Translations under genes and position numbers: made by a program
In this document: positions 1 through 9,425 of the stretch, piece after piece
Numbering within the stretch: the stretch's first letter is position 1
Layout of the letters: every line of letters begins with the position of its first letter
Notes under the pieces: generated by a model
Told to the model about the DNA's origin: nothing
The model's database searches: none
What the model saw: only the letters and a program-made list of their open reading frames with translations
From: Neocallimastix lanati (nom. inval.)
Taxonomy: Eukaryota; Neocallimastigomycota; Neocallimastigomycetes; Neocallimastigales; Neocallimastigaceae
Direction of reading: 5' to 3'
NCBI GenBank assembly: GCA_016946835.1
Contig: JACVTC010000017.1
Location: 1,685,001 to 1,697,500 of the forward strand
Length of the DNA stretch: 12,500 nucleotides

Positions 1-169
1 TAAAAATATAAATAAAAAAATAAAATTTTTTAATAATATTATTATGAATTTTTCTATTCATTCATTCATTTATTTACTTATTTATTTATTTACTTATTTG
101 CTTATTTATTTATTTAACTATTTATTTATTTATTTATTTATTTATTTGCTTATTTATTTATTTAACTAT

Positions 170-208
<39 letters not shown>

Positions 209-284
209 TTAAATTTATTCATCTATCTATCTATTTATCAATATCAATATATATTAATTTTATAATTTAAAAAAAGGCACTTAC
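1..284 (-). other. 5' part of an intron (donor GTAAGT at 284-279), TTTA-rich
   Basis: On the minus strand the exon ends ...ACT ATG and is followed at once by GTAAGT, a perfect spliceosomal donor, in phase 0. The coding complexity stops there and the rest is AT repeat. TAG trinucleotides occur further in (for example at 56-54), but in phase 0 they all lead to a stop within a few codons. The period-4 repeat puts a stop in every minus-strand frame. The real acceptor and exon 2 are therefore most likely left of the window. Confidence 0.75.
61..239. repeat. (TTTA)n microsatellite with TTTG/CTTA/AACT interruptions
   Basis: About 180 bp of near-perfect TTTA units, broken by acttattt, gcttattt and aactattt variants and ending in (ATCT)n. 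Because 4 and 3 share no factor, the plus strand reads as an open Ile-Tyr-Leu-Phe polypeptide. This is a repeat artefact and not a gene. It lies inside the intron of the left-hand gene. Confidence 0.95.
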
Positions 285-3168
285 CATAGTTTGTGGATCA
301 GTTTCTCTGAAGATACGTTCAAGAATATCATCAGGTAAAACTTTTGGTTTATTTTCTACTGGAGCTGGAGCTGGAGTTGGTAATGGGAAGGATGATGAAT
401 TTGCAGACAGAGGAGTCATAAATGAATTTAAAACTTCCCTTGTAATTGGAGTATTAAGAAGAAGGGATTGTCTTTTACGATCTAAAGGAGTATTAAGAAT
501 TAGAGATTGTCTTTTTGAAGGATCAGTATTAAGAATAAGAGATTGTCTTTTTGAAGGATCAGTATTAAGAATAAGAGATTGTCTTTTTGAAGGATCAGTA
601 TTAAGAATAAGAGATTGTCTTTTTGAAGGATCAGTATTAAGAATAAGGGATTGTCTTTTATTAGGATCAGTATTAATAAGAAGGGACTGTCTTTTATTAA
701 CTTCTGGTTTAACTTCTTCTTCTTCATCAATCCATTCACCATCATCATCATCTTCATCAACCCATTCACCATCATCATCTTCATCAACCCATTCACCATC
801 ATCATCTTCATCAATCCATTCACCGTCATCATTACCATCACCATTATCTTCATAAATAATTTCTTCATGACCAACAATATCCTTTGAATTAATTGGTTTT
901 GGTTTAACAACCTCTTCTTTTTCTTTTTCCTTTTCTTCAATAATGTTATCAGAATCAGAATCAGAATCATTAACAACCTTTTCAATTTCATTTATTAAAT
1001 TATCGATATTTTGTGGTTTTTCAAACAAGAATGATTTTTCTTCATTAATATCTGGTACTTCAATAATTTCTTCAGTAATTTGTGGTTCGGAAATATCACC
1101 AGAAAATTCAGTTGCTTGTTGTTCAATAATTTCTTCTACTACATTTTCATTAATTTCTGGTTTGTTAGCTTCTGAAACAACTTCAATAACTTCTGATTCA
1201 ATAACAGATTCTGGTTGTGCTTTTTCAGTAACTTCTGGTTCAGCAGCAATTCCTTGTTCAACAACTTTTTGTTCAACAACAGTTTCTGGAACGGTTTCGA
1301 CAACTTCTGGCTGAGTAACTTCTTGTTCAACAACTTGTGGTTCAACAACAGTTTCTGGAAATGTTTCGACAACTTCTGGCTGAGCAACTTCTTGTTCAAC
1401 AACTTGTGGTTCAACAACAGTTTCTGGAACGGTTTCGACAACTTCTGGCTGAGTAACTTTTTGTTCAACAACTTGTGGTTCAACAGCAGTTTCTGGAACT
1501 GTTTCGACAACTTCTGTTTGAGCAACTTCTTGTTCAACAACTTGTGGTTCATCAACAGTTTCTGGAGTTGTTTCAACAACTTCTTGTTCAACAACAGTTT
1601 CTGGAACTGTTTCGACAACTTCTGGCTGAGCAACTTCTTGTTCAACAACTTGTGGTTCATCAACAGTTTCTGGAGTTGTTTCAACAACTTCTTGTTCAAC
1701 AACAGTTTCTGGAACTGTTTCGACAACTTCTGGCTGAGCAACTTCTTGTTCAACAACTTGTGGTTCATCAACAGTTTCTGGAGTTGTTTCAACAACTTCT
1801 TGTTCAACAACAGTTTCTGGAACTGTTTCTACAACTTCTGGCTGAGCAACTTCATGTTCAACAGTTTGTGGTTCAACGACTTCTGGTTCAACGACTTCTG
1901 GTTGGGCCGCTTCAACAATAGCTTCTGGAATTGAAACTTCCTCCTTATCAAGGATAGTTTCCAAGGCAGTTTCAACTCTTTCTTCAACGATAGGCTTATC
2001 CATTACTTCAACATCCGTTGGTGCTGCTGGTATTGGTTGTTGTGTAATTGCATCTGAAAGAATTGCTGGAGGAATCTCCTTTGATTTAGAATCTTCAATG
2101 GTTTCAATAAGTTCTTCAGCAACACCAGATTGAGATTCAACAATTTCTTCTAAGACTTCTTCAACCGGAGGTTCAATAATTTCTTCAGAAATATCTCCAT
2201 CAATAATACTAGTAGATTCTTCTAATATTTTAGTGGAATTAGGAACAGAGACGTCAACTTCAACTTTTTCTGGAGCAGCTTCAGTGATAACTTCATTAGT
2301 CTCCTTCGTTGGAATAATTATATTATCAACAAAATTAATTAAATTGTTATCAAGAGAATCAATAACATTTTCATTTTCATCTTCATCTTCATTTTCAACA
2401 ATATTAACTAAAGTTTCTTGATGTAGATCCTTAACTTCAGAATCGAAAGAATTTTCATTTAATCCAGATTTTTGATCTAGAATAACTTCTTCAATGGTCT
2501 TTTCATTTTCAATTGTTTCACCAACATTTGGTTTGAATTGATCGTTTTCAAGAATTTCTTTAACTTCTTCATTCATTCCTTCAATTTTATTATTTTGGTC
2601 TAAAATTTGAAATTTAATTTCATCAGCTATTGTTGGAATAATTTCAATATTATTTACTACTGGAAATTCATGATTTTGGGCTTCAATTTCATTTTCTTTC
2701 ATGATTTCATTAACAATGACAGTTTTTTCAATATCTATTGAACTAATATCCTTTGGATCTTTAAGATTTTCGTTTACTGAAAGAGAAATTTCATTTTCTT
2801 TATTTTCATTTTCATCTTTTTTAGATTCTTCTCCTATTACTGTTTCTGTAGTTTCCAATGATATTGGAACTTCAAGATTTTCTTTAATTTTTCCTTCTTC
2901 ATCTTTTGATTTTGATCCTGACTCTAACTCTGATTCATCATCAGATTCATCATCAGATTCACCATCCTCTTTTACTGAAATTTTTGATTTTTCGTCTGAT
3001 TTTTGTTGTTCACTACCATCAGTTATTCTTTTTCTTTCTGGAATACCACCTATTCTTTTATCATCTGAGCCTCCTCTCTTTTTACGTAAATAATATGAAC
3101 GTACTAAAAAAAAGATAATTAAAAAGAAGACGAGTTTTCTAAAACGCCTATAGAGAACTGAAAAATTT

Positions 3169-3173
<5 letters not shown>
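285..3173 (-). CDS. Membrane-anchored acidic tandem-repeat protein with split F-box-like C-end (first coding exon, partial gene)
   Basis: This is an open frame of 963 codons ending at a consensus donor (GTAAGT at 284-279); reading on would add only VSAFF and a stop. The start is the first ATG after a 37-nt poly-A run, with G at +4 (ATGGCA). Seen in order: a hydrophobic stretch at residues 14-24 between basic clusters RRFRK and RKKR, a likely signal anchor with no cleavage site; an acidic Ser/Asp/Glu tract (about 72-92); a long Glu/Asn/Ile-rich region without a recognisable fold; Glu/Val/Pro tandem repeats (about 420-640); four GEW-containing acidic repeats (about 782-817); seven KRQSL repeats (Ser 830-903); and [10 protein letters not shown] from residue 946, which fits the first helix of an F-box. 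F-box proteins recruit substrates to SCF ubiquitin ligases. That role is inferred, since the second half of the domain would lie in exon 2, off the left edge. Most of the protein should be disordered. Coding status is near certain; the F-box call is moderate. Confidence 0.88.
466..690 (-). repeat. 36-bp tandem repeat encoding seven KRQSL units
   Basis: The anchor GATTGT or GACTGT (plus strand) occurs at 466, 505, 541, 577, 613, 649 and 685. Spacing is exactly 36 bp except for one 39-bp step at the 3' end of the gene. The central four units read [12 protein letters not shown]; the outer ones diverge ([26 protein letters not shown]). All units keep the frame. Each contains K-R-x-S followed by a hydrophobic residue, which resembles a basophilic (PKA-like) kinase site. 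Confidence 0.95.
722..842 (-). repeat. 27/30-bp tandem repeat encoding four acidic GEW units
   Basis: Four copies of a unit read as D-D-D-G-E-W-(I/V)-D-E, one of them with an extra Asp. On the plus strand this appears as CCATTCACCATCATCATC repeats. Trp is rare elsewhere in the protein, so a conserved Trp in an Asp/Glu background suggests a short linear binding motif rather than neutral acidic filler. Function is unknown. Confidence 0.9.
1334..1864 (-). repeat. Nested 69-bp and 108-bp coding minisatellite (Glu/Val/Pro repeats)
   Basis: The anchor CTTGTGGTTCA recurs at 1334, 1403, 1472 and 1541 (69-bp steps), then at 1649 and 1757, with a variant at 1865 (108-bp steps). The 69-bp unit encodes 23 residues ([20 protein letters not shown] type). 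The 108-bp unit is the same 23 residues plus an inserted 13 (VVE..TTPETV type), so the longer repeat grew from the shorter. The copies at 1541-1648 and 1649-1756 look identical and the third differs at only a few bases. Related degenerate units extend to about 1250 and 1915. Both lengths are multiples of 3, so copy-number change keeps the frame. Confidence 0.95.

Positions 3174-3210
<37 letters not shown>
3174..3210 (-). promoter_or_regulatory. 37-nt poly-A 5' leader directly before the start codon
   Basis: On the plus strand 37 consecutive T residues touch the CAT at 3171-3173, so in the gene's sense 37 A residues run straight into ATGGCA. A-rich leaders before start codons are common in very AT-rich eukaryotes, but an uninterrupted run abutting the ATG is extreme. 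It supports this ATG as the start because no alternative in-frame start exists upstream. A role in translation or nucleosome exclusion is inference. Confidence 0.6.
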
Positions 3211-3211
<1 letters not shown>

Positions 3212-3664
3212 TATTTTAATGTAATATAAATAAATTTAATTTAAACTTTTTTTTGATTTTTATTGTCCTATTATTTAATTATTTAATTTTATTTATTTAT
3301 TTTTCTTTTCTTTTCTTTCTTTTCTTTTCTTTCTTTTTTTTTTAAAAAAAAAAAAAAAAAAAACTTTCTGACTATAATAAATATTTTAAATTTATTTTTA
3401 AATTATTTTTGATTTTCAATTTTTTTTTTTCCTCTTTAAAATTATTAATTTTTTTCTTTCTTTTTTTTTTTTTTTTTATTGATTGAATAGAATTTAATTA
3501 TTCTTCCTTTAATGTTTTTATTTTCTTTATTTAATTTTAATTTTTATTATTATTATTATTATTATTTTTCAAATCAAGTTTAAATTTTATTTAACTTCTT
3601 ACGTTTTCTTTTTAATTTTTCTATTTGATAGTTAAAAATTGTTTTCTATAATAATAATTATTAT

Positions 3665-3670
<6 letters not shown>
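3211..3670. other. AT-rich region upstream of the left-hand gene
   Basis: This presumably contains the promoter of the minus-strand gene, but no TATA box or factor site can be singled out against this composition. It holds a TTTTC/TTTC pyrimidine tract at 3301-3343 (GA-rich in gene sense), a 10-T/20-A switch at 3334-3363, a short (TTA)n near 3544-3567, and T-rich runs near 3420 and 3460-3478. No coding sequence was seen. Confidence 0.5.
3301..3343. repeat. TTTTC/TTTC pyrimidine tract
   Basis: Mixed period-5 and period-4 units of TTTTC and TTTC run into 10 T, followed by 20 A at 3344-3363. Such purine/pyrimidine strand asymmetry near a 5' end often excludes nucleosomes. Here that is only a suggestion. 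Confidence 0.8.

Positions 3671-3722
<52 letters not shown>
3671..3722. repeat. Poly-A homopolymer, 52 bp
   Basis: 52 uninterrupted A residues, the longest homopolymer in the window. It has no adjacent coding sequence or target-site duplication to suggest a retroposed poly-A tail. Its exact length is likely to be uncertain in any assembly. Confidence 0.9.
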
Positions 3723-3725
<3 letters not shown>

Positions 3726-5042
3726 AGCTTAGAATATTATATATTTTGTAAAATAAAAATAAATAAAATAAATATATTATATATATAAACTTTATATATA
3801 TTATAGAAAATATTAAATATTAAATTTTTCAATGATATAAAATTTATTACCTAAATTTTGTTAAATAATAAAGGTATATATATATATTAAAATATTACAA
3901 TCTCTAGTTAATATTTCATAAATTAAAAATTGTTTCAATTTTTTTGTATCAAGAAATTTTATAATAAATTTTATAAATAATTTTTTAAAAAATTAAAAAT
4001 GAAAGAAAATAGAATTTTTTTTTTGGATATATATTGCTATACTAAAATTTTATCTGGTTAATTATTGGTTCGGTTTAAAATATTTTATGCAATTGTTTGT
4101 TTGAACTTGAATTATAAAATTATTAATTTATTAGTTCTTTTATCAAAATAAATAATTTCTTTTCTTCTTTTTAATGATAAGAAAATAATTATATTATGTC
4201 TTTAATGAATTTTGCTATATATATTCTAAAAATTCTTTATAAAAACTATTATACAAGGATATAAAAAATATTAAGTGTACTTAGTTTGTTCAACTTTTAA
4301 AATTAACTTGAAATATGTAATATTCTTTATAGGATTTTTTTCTCTTTTTTTTATACCTATTTGTTCTTTTTTTTTTTTTTTTTTACTATATAAATTTTTT
4401 GTTACATATATTTATAATAATAAAAAAAAAAAAAAAAAAAAAAAAAGGTAATAAAATAAAAATAAAAAAAATAAAAATTGTATATATATATCTTCAAAAA
4501 ATAGAAAAAAAAATTAATTTTTATTATTAATAAATATTATATAGATTATTGCGTATATTTTCTTATTTAAAAAAATTATGGATTTATGTATATATATGTG
4601 GGAAAAGTTGTTGAATTTTAATATTGTTATTAAATATAAGATTAGTGTTTGTTATAATTTAAATTAATAGGAATTACTTCAATCTCCTTGTACTATTATA
4701 TATCAATATAAAAAATAATATATAAATATATCTATATATAATTTAATGGATATATATTTATTAAATGGACGTCAAAAATATTTTATTGATGTACTAGAAA
4801 TAATAAATATATCTTGTTTCTAAAAAAAATATTTAATTTATATTATGATAAAATATATGTATATAAATGAAAAAATTACAAAAAAATAAAAATAAAAATA
4901 AAAAAAATAAAAAAGAAAATAAAAAACGTTAGTTCATTATTTTTTATTTTATATAATAATATATATTTTATTATTATTATTATTATTAATTTATAAAATG
5001 GCAAATTAAACAAATATTATTCAAAAACTTTATTTTTATCAT

Positions 5043-5074
<32 letters not shown>

Positions 5075-5639
5075 TACTATCTACTGAATAAAATAAATAT
5101 TAACATAGATATACAATAATAAAAACTAAACGATAATTATATTATTATTGTCACTGATTCGATTAAGAATTATTTTGATGATAAAAAATTAAATAAAAAA
5201 AAAATCATAAAAAGTTTTTGTTCTTGAATATTTGTTAACAGTATAAACATTTAATAAAAATAAGGAAAATATATAAAAACACTGATAACAGATAAAAATT
5301 ATTATTTTATTGTAATCTATTGTCATTTATTACAAATTTATCTATATAGAAAAAAAAATAAAATAATATATTTCTTACATTTATAATTACTAGTAATAAT
5401 AAATAAATTCAGTATGTTCTTTTCTTGTTTTTTTACTTTTATATTCTTACAAGAGTATCAAAATAAAAATTTAAGAATGTGTAAAAATAAATAAAAAAAA
5501 TAAACTATTATTTTTTTTATATTATTTTTATTATATCTCTTTCCTTATTTTTGTACTGTGCAAGGAGTTGAAGAGCGACAAAGAAAAGAGAAAAAAAAAA
5601 TATTTTTTTTTATTTTTATTAATAGTTTTTTATATTTAT
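3723..5639. other. AT-rich intergenic DNA, no gene seen
   Basis: Nearly all A/T with short irregular motifs. It contains poly-T 4367-4384 (18), poly-A 4422-4446 (25), a 28-bp (AT)n at 5047-5074, and a small (TTA)n near 4971-4987. The only patches with noticeable G/C are about 4060-4075 and 5556-5592, and neither has an open frame of useful length or a recognisable RNA signature. I see no tRNA, no T-loop box, and no coding exon with matching splice sites. Confidence 0.6.
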
Positions 5640-5653
5640 ATTTTATATTTAAT

Positions 5654-5685
<32 letters not shown>

Positions 5686-6129
5686 TAATAATAATACAAT
5701 AAAAAATAATAAATAATATTATCTATAAATTTATTTATAAATCATATATATTCATTAAATATTAATTAATATATTTATTTATTTATATAATATATATTCA
5801 CTTATATATTTATTTTAAAGATAAACATTCCAAATCTCACCATAAAATATTAATAAATAAATAAATTAAAATAAAATAAACGAAAATAATATTTAATAAA
5901 ATTTTATATTCAATGAATATATAATATCAATTGATTCTAATATATGATGAAGAGATATTGATAATTGAATAAAAATTTGAAAAAAAAATTTTTTTTTGAG
6001 AAATTGAAAAAACTAAAAAAAATAAAAAAAAAAAAAAATATCGGATTAAAATGAAATATTAAAAAATTAAAATTAAATGAATATTAACCTATGTTAAAAA
6101 GATTAAATTGAATACTAATACTATTATTA
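5640..6129. other. AT-rich intergenic DNA with a (TAA)n run
   Basis: It contains an interrupted (TAA)n array at about 5657-5708, then irregular AT-rich sequence and mixed poly-A/poly-T runs near 5979-6040. No coding or RNA feature was recognised. Confidence 0.6.
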
Positions 6130-6157
6130 ATACTAATAATAATACTAATAATAATAC

Positions 6158-6189
<32 letters not shown>
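6130..6189. repeat. 12-bp tandem repeat (ATACTAATAATA) with TAA tail
   Basis: ATAC occurs at 6130, 6142, 6154 and 6166, giving four exact 12-bp units that decay into plain (TAA)n to 6189. A degenerate unit sits just upstream at about 6112. The unit is (TAA)n with one A-to-C change spread by unit duplication. Confidence 0.9.
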
Positions 6190-6194
6190 TCAAA

Positions 6195-6505
6195 GAAAAG
6201 AATAAGAAAAAAAAAAAAAAAGAAAGAAAGAAGAAGTAGTGAAAACAATTTTCATTTTCCCTTTCTTATTCTTAGATAGCGTTGTATTTCAGACTTTCTG
6301 ATGAACTATTCAAGGTCTTTAAATATCTTTTTCTGTAAATACTATCAACATGTTTTTTTTTTATGAATGAAAAAAAAAATATATATATATATATAATAAA
6401 ATGATTTCAAAGTTAATAGATTAATATTCAATAACTGTATATACAATGATTTTTTCAAAAAGGCTTTGAATAGTTCCATAATCAGCAGACCTTCCTATTT
6501 AATTA
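6195..6505. other. Higher-complexity island with an inverted repeat, possible small element or RNA
   Basis: This island has clearly more G/C than its surroundings. GAACTATTCAAGGTCTTT (6303-6320) is mirrored by the reverse complement of 6459-6476 with 16 of 18 bases matching. The outer flanks are also related (GACTTTCTGAT at 6292-6302 against a GTCTGCTGATTAT complement at 6477-6490). The loop of about 138 bp is AT-rich. The pattern suggests a degraded small inverted-repeat transposon, or a structured transcript. No flanking duplication was found, and an isolated TGATGA in the left arm has no partner D box at snoRNA spacing. Confidence 0.45.
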
Positions 6506-6540
6506 AATATTAATTAATACTTAATATTTAATATTTAATA

Positions 6541-6645
6541 ATTATATTACTATTATTATTATTATTATCATTATTATTATTATTATTTTATTATGATTAT
6601 TATTTATTATTATTATTATTTATTATTTATTATTATTATTTATTA

Positions 6646-6678
<33 letters not shown>

Positions 6679-6683
6679 TATTA

Positions 6684-6719
<36 letters not shown>

Positions 6720-6858
6720 TATTATTATTACTTATTATTATTTATTATTATTTATTATTATTATTTATTATTATTTATTATTATTTATTATTATTTATTA
6801 TTATTATTATTATTATTATTTATTATTATTATTTATTATTATTATTATTATTATTATG

Positions 6859-6933
<75 letters not shown>

Positions 6934-7021
6934 TATTATTATTATTTATTATTATTATTATTATTTATTATTATTTATTATTATTTATTATTATTATTAT
7001 TATTTATTATTATTATTATTA

Positions 7022-7066
<45 letters not shown>

Positions 7067-7090
7067 TATTATTATTTATAATTATTATTA

Positions 7091-7129
<39 letters not shown>

Positions 7130-7145
7130 TATTATTTATTATTAA
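6541..7145. repeat. Long (TTA)n / TTATTTA microsatellite, about 600 bp
   Basis: The stretch is TTA units with sporadic TTTA units that shift the phase, plus rare single substitutions (ATGA, ACTT). The poly-Tyr/Ile/Leu open frames on the plus strand here are products of the period-3 repeat and carry no real start context, splice sites or composition change. It is one of the longest low-complexity blocks in the window. Confidence 0.95.
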
Positions 7146-7899
7146 TACAAAATTTTATTAATATTAATATTATTATTAATAAATTTAAAAATTATTAATA
7201 TTTATTATTTAATTTTTAAAATTTTATTTTTATTATTAAATTATTTAATATTAAATTGCATAATATGTTAACAATGATTAAAATATAAAATTATGATATT
7301 CATTTATTTATATTTATTTATTTATTACTTTTCCATTCATCAACATAACTATTTATTTATTTATTTATTATTAATTCATTCATTCATTAATATAAGTATT
7401 TATTTATTTATTTATTATTTATTTATTTATTCATTGACATTGTTACATAAAAAGAGTAAATAAAAAAAATCAAATTAAAATAAATAGGAATATGAATATT
7501 AATTTAATTGATTTTTTATATTTCTATTAATATAATCATTAAATGCAATATATTTAATATATGGTGCTATTCAAATTCTATATATTAATTAATTATGTAA
7601 AATTTTCAAAAAAGTAAAAATTTTTTTATTTTGATGTTGTACCACCCATCATTAATTATTCAATTCATTGTAAATTGATTTAAACAATATATATTCTATT
7701 TATTCTATATAACATTAATATACAACATTAATATATTAATATACTAACAATCATTGTATATTTAATACATTTGAATTAGGCTATCAAAAATTGATATGAG
7801 TCACCTCCATGTACGTATATTGAAATATAATAATAATATATTAATATATTTATCAATACTAAGCACTTATTATTTACCTTAACATAATATTTATTATTT
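7146..7899. other. AT-rich intergenic DNA with short TTTA arrays, no gene seen
   Basis: Three TTTA arrays lie at about 7302-7324, 7351-7370 and 7397-7432. They are separated by related spacers with (ATTC)n runs, so the region looks like an imperfect duplication of a roughly 50-60 bp module. Small G/C-bearing patches occur near 7640-7650 and 7796-7816, with no usable frame. Confidence 0.55.
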
Positions 7900-8095
7900 A
7901 TTATTCATTAGTTATTATTTATTAATAAATACTCTTTTTATTATTATTTATTATTTATTATTTATTATTTATTATTTATTATTTATTATTTATTAATAAA
8001 TACTCTTTTTATTATTATTTATTATTTATTATTTATTTATTTATTTATTCATTATTTATTATTTATTTATTTATTTATTCATTTATTTAATACAC
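7900..8095. repeat. TTATTTA satellite with a 71-bp duplicated module
   Basis: Runs of TTATTTA and TTTA hold two copies of a 21-bp anchor that includes AATAAATACTCTTTTT, at 7919-7939 and 7990-8010. The offset is exactly 71 bp and the flanking TTATT units are shared. The reverse complement of the same anchor appears in the A-rich satellite near 10.3 kb, so the two arrays are related in inverted orientation. Confidence 0.85.
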
Positions 8096-8637
8096 ATAAA
8101 TGATATAGAATCACATATATAAAAGTAAACATTTTCAGTATATTATATTGAATATTTTCTTTTACTTTTTACATTTGTCACGTATTCAATCCAATAAAAT
8201 TCAAGAATTGAAAATAAAAATTATTTAATTAAAATTTCCAATTCATTTTGCCATTTCAATATATTATAGTATACTGTAATATATGTTTCATTGAATATTT
8301 TTTTACTTTTAATTTTATTATTTAATATTTAAAAATTATTCAAAAAGTTTTGATCTAATTCTTCCACTTTTATCATATATTGCATTCAATTAAGTACATA
8401 TATTAAAGATACTTTTCATTTAATTTTATATATGTATGTTTACATTTTATTATATGGATTTGATAATTAAACCAAATATTATCAAAAATTATAAAAATTA
8501 TAAAAAAAAATTTTTTAAAAAATGTTATATGATAAAGAAAATAAAAAACATTTTTATTTATTATTAAATGCCCAAAATAATAATAATTATAATAATAAAT
8601 AAAGATATAATAAAATAAATTTATATATATTTATATT
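8096..8637. other. AT-rich intergenic DNA, no gene seen
   Basis: Irregular AT-rich sequence without a long simple repeat. Two loosely similar stretches (about 8147-8170 and 8291-8312, both TTGAATATTTT followed by a TTTTACTTTT-like run) hint at an old short duplication. No coding or RNA signature was seen. Confidence 0.5.
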
Positions 8638-8760
8638 ATGTCACCATCCTTTACCAAATGCATGGCTAAAACTTACCAGAAACATAAAACTATATGCTTT
8701 CTGAAGTTAATGTTGTTTTTTAATTTTAATTTTAATTTTAATTTTTATTTCTTTAAATAA
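8638..8760 (+). other. Short open frame / coding-like island (40 codons), status unclear
   Basis: ATG at 8638 opens a 40-codon frame ending at TAA 8758-8760. Its first 26 or so codons (MSPSFTKCMAKT...) use G/C-bearing codons such as TCC, ACC, CAG, CTG and AAG, unlike the surroundings. The end is a TTTTAA hexamer repeat read as alternating Asn and Phe. The complement also carries a good donor-like CTGGTAAGT (at about 8681-8673), preceded by CTTCAG, so a tiny minus-strand exon is an alternative. I recognise no family. It may be a genuine small gene, an exon relic or chance. Confidence 0.25.
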
Positions 8761-9224
8761 TTCATTTGGATTAATGCATTAAAAGTGAATATTTAATAAT
8801 AGAATTACTAATAATTTAAAATAAACATTAACATGAATTCATTAATAAGCACCAATTGACATCCTATTCATTATACAGACACAGATATTCTATGGATTAT
8901 AATACTCTTTGATTTATTAATATTATAATAACTATTTATTGCTTCTATTCTATTATGATTGATAATTATTTCTTTTACAGAGTATATGACTTTTTATTCT
9001 TGATAATTTTTTTTTTCAATAGAATACCATTATAAAAATTATTAATAACTAAAACCTCTTTAAATGTTAGATGTATAACATAATATAAATTTTAAAATAA
9101 TATATAAAGTTTCAATTAGAAGATACTTAAATATTAATAAATTTCAAAATTTATAAAAACTATTTTTATACCATCTTACTATTCCATATTTCTTCTCACT
9201 TTTAGGACAACTTTGATTGTGATA
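8761..9224. other. AT-rich intergenic DNA, no gene seen
   Basis: Mixed AT-rich sequence with scattered C/G (for example near 8848-8882 and 9170-9215) but no open frame, tRNA-like fold or long repeat that I can support. Confidence 0.5.
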
Positions 9225-9425
9225 TTTATGTATTTACTTATTTATTTATTTATTTATTATTTATTTATCTACTTATTTATTTATTTATCCATTTATTTAT
9301 TTATTTATCTATTTATTTATTTATTTATTAATGTATTTATTTATGTATTTATTTATGTATATATTTATTTATTTATTTATTTATGTATTTATCTACTTAT
9401 TTATTTAATTATTTATTTATTTATA
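9225..9425. repeat. (TTTA)n microsatellite, interrupted
   Basis: About 200 bp of TTTA units with ATCT, ATCC, ATGT and ACTT variants. It is the same family of interrupted TTTA array as in the intron at the left end. The plus-strand Ile/Tyr/Leu/Phe open frame over it is a repeat artefact. Confidence 0.95.

Noticed and set aside
44-265. Plus-strand 73-codon open frame rich in Ile/Tyr/Leu/Phe
   Set aside because: A pure product of the TTTA microsatellite inside the intron; the same type of frame recurs over the TTTA array at 9213-9431.
1139-1934. Long open frames on both strands across the Glu/Val/Pro region
   Set aside because: The 69- and 108-bp units are multiples of 3, so any stop-free frame stays open. 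The frame of the 963-codon exon is the one continuous with a start, a membrane anchor and a donor site.
3671-3722. 52-bp poly-A as the tail of a retroposon
   Set aside because: No coding or SINE-like body upstream and no flanking duplication; equally long A/T runs occur throughout the window.
4060-4078. GGTTCGGTTT resembling a tRNA T-loop
   Set aside because: It lacks the GGTTCRANNCC consensus, and no acceptor or D-arm partner can be found nearby.
6296-6306. TGATGA, possible C box of a C/D snoRNA
   Set aside because: No CTGA D box at a fitting distance and no terminal stem; the motif is explained by the inverted-repeat arm.
6593-7161. Two plus-strand poly-Tyr/Ile/Leu open frames
   Set aside because: A period-3 TTA repeat has no stop in these frames; no coding composition or start context.
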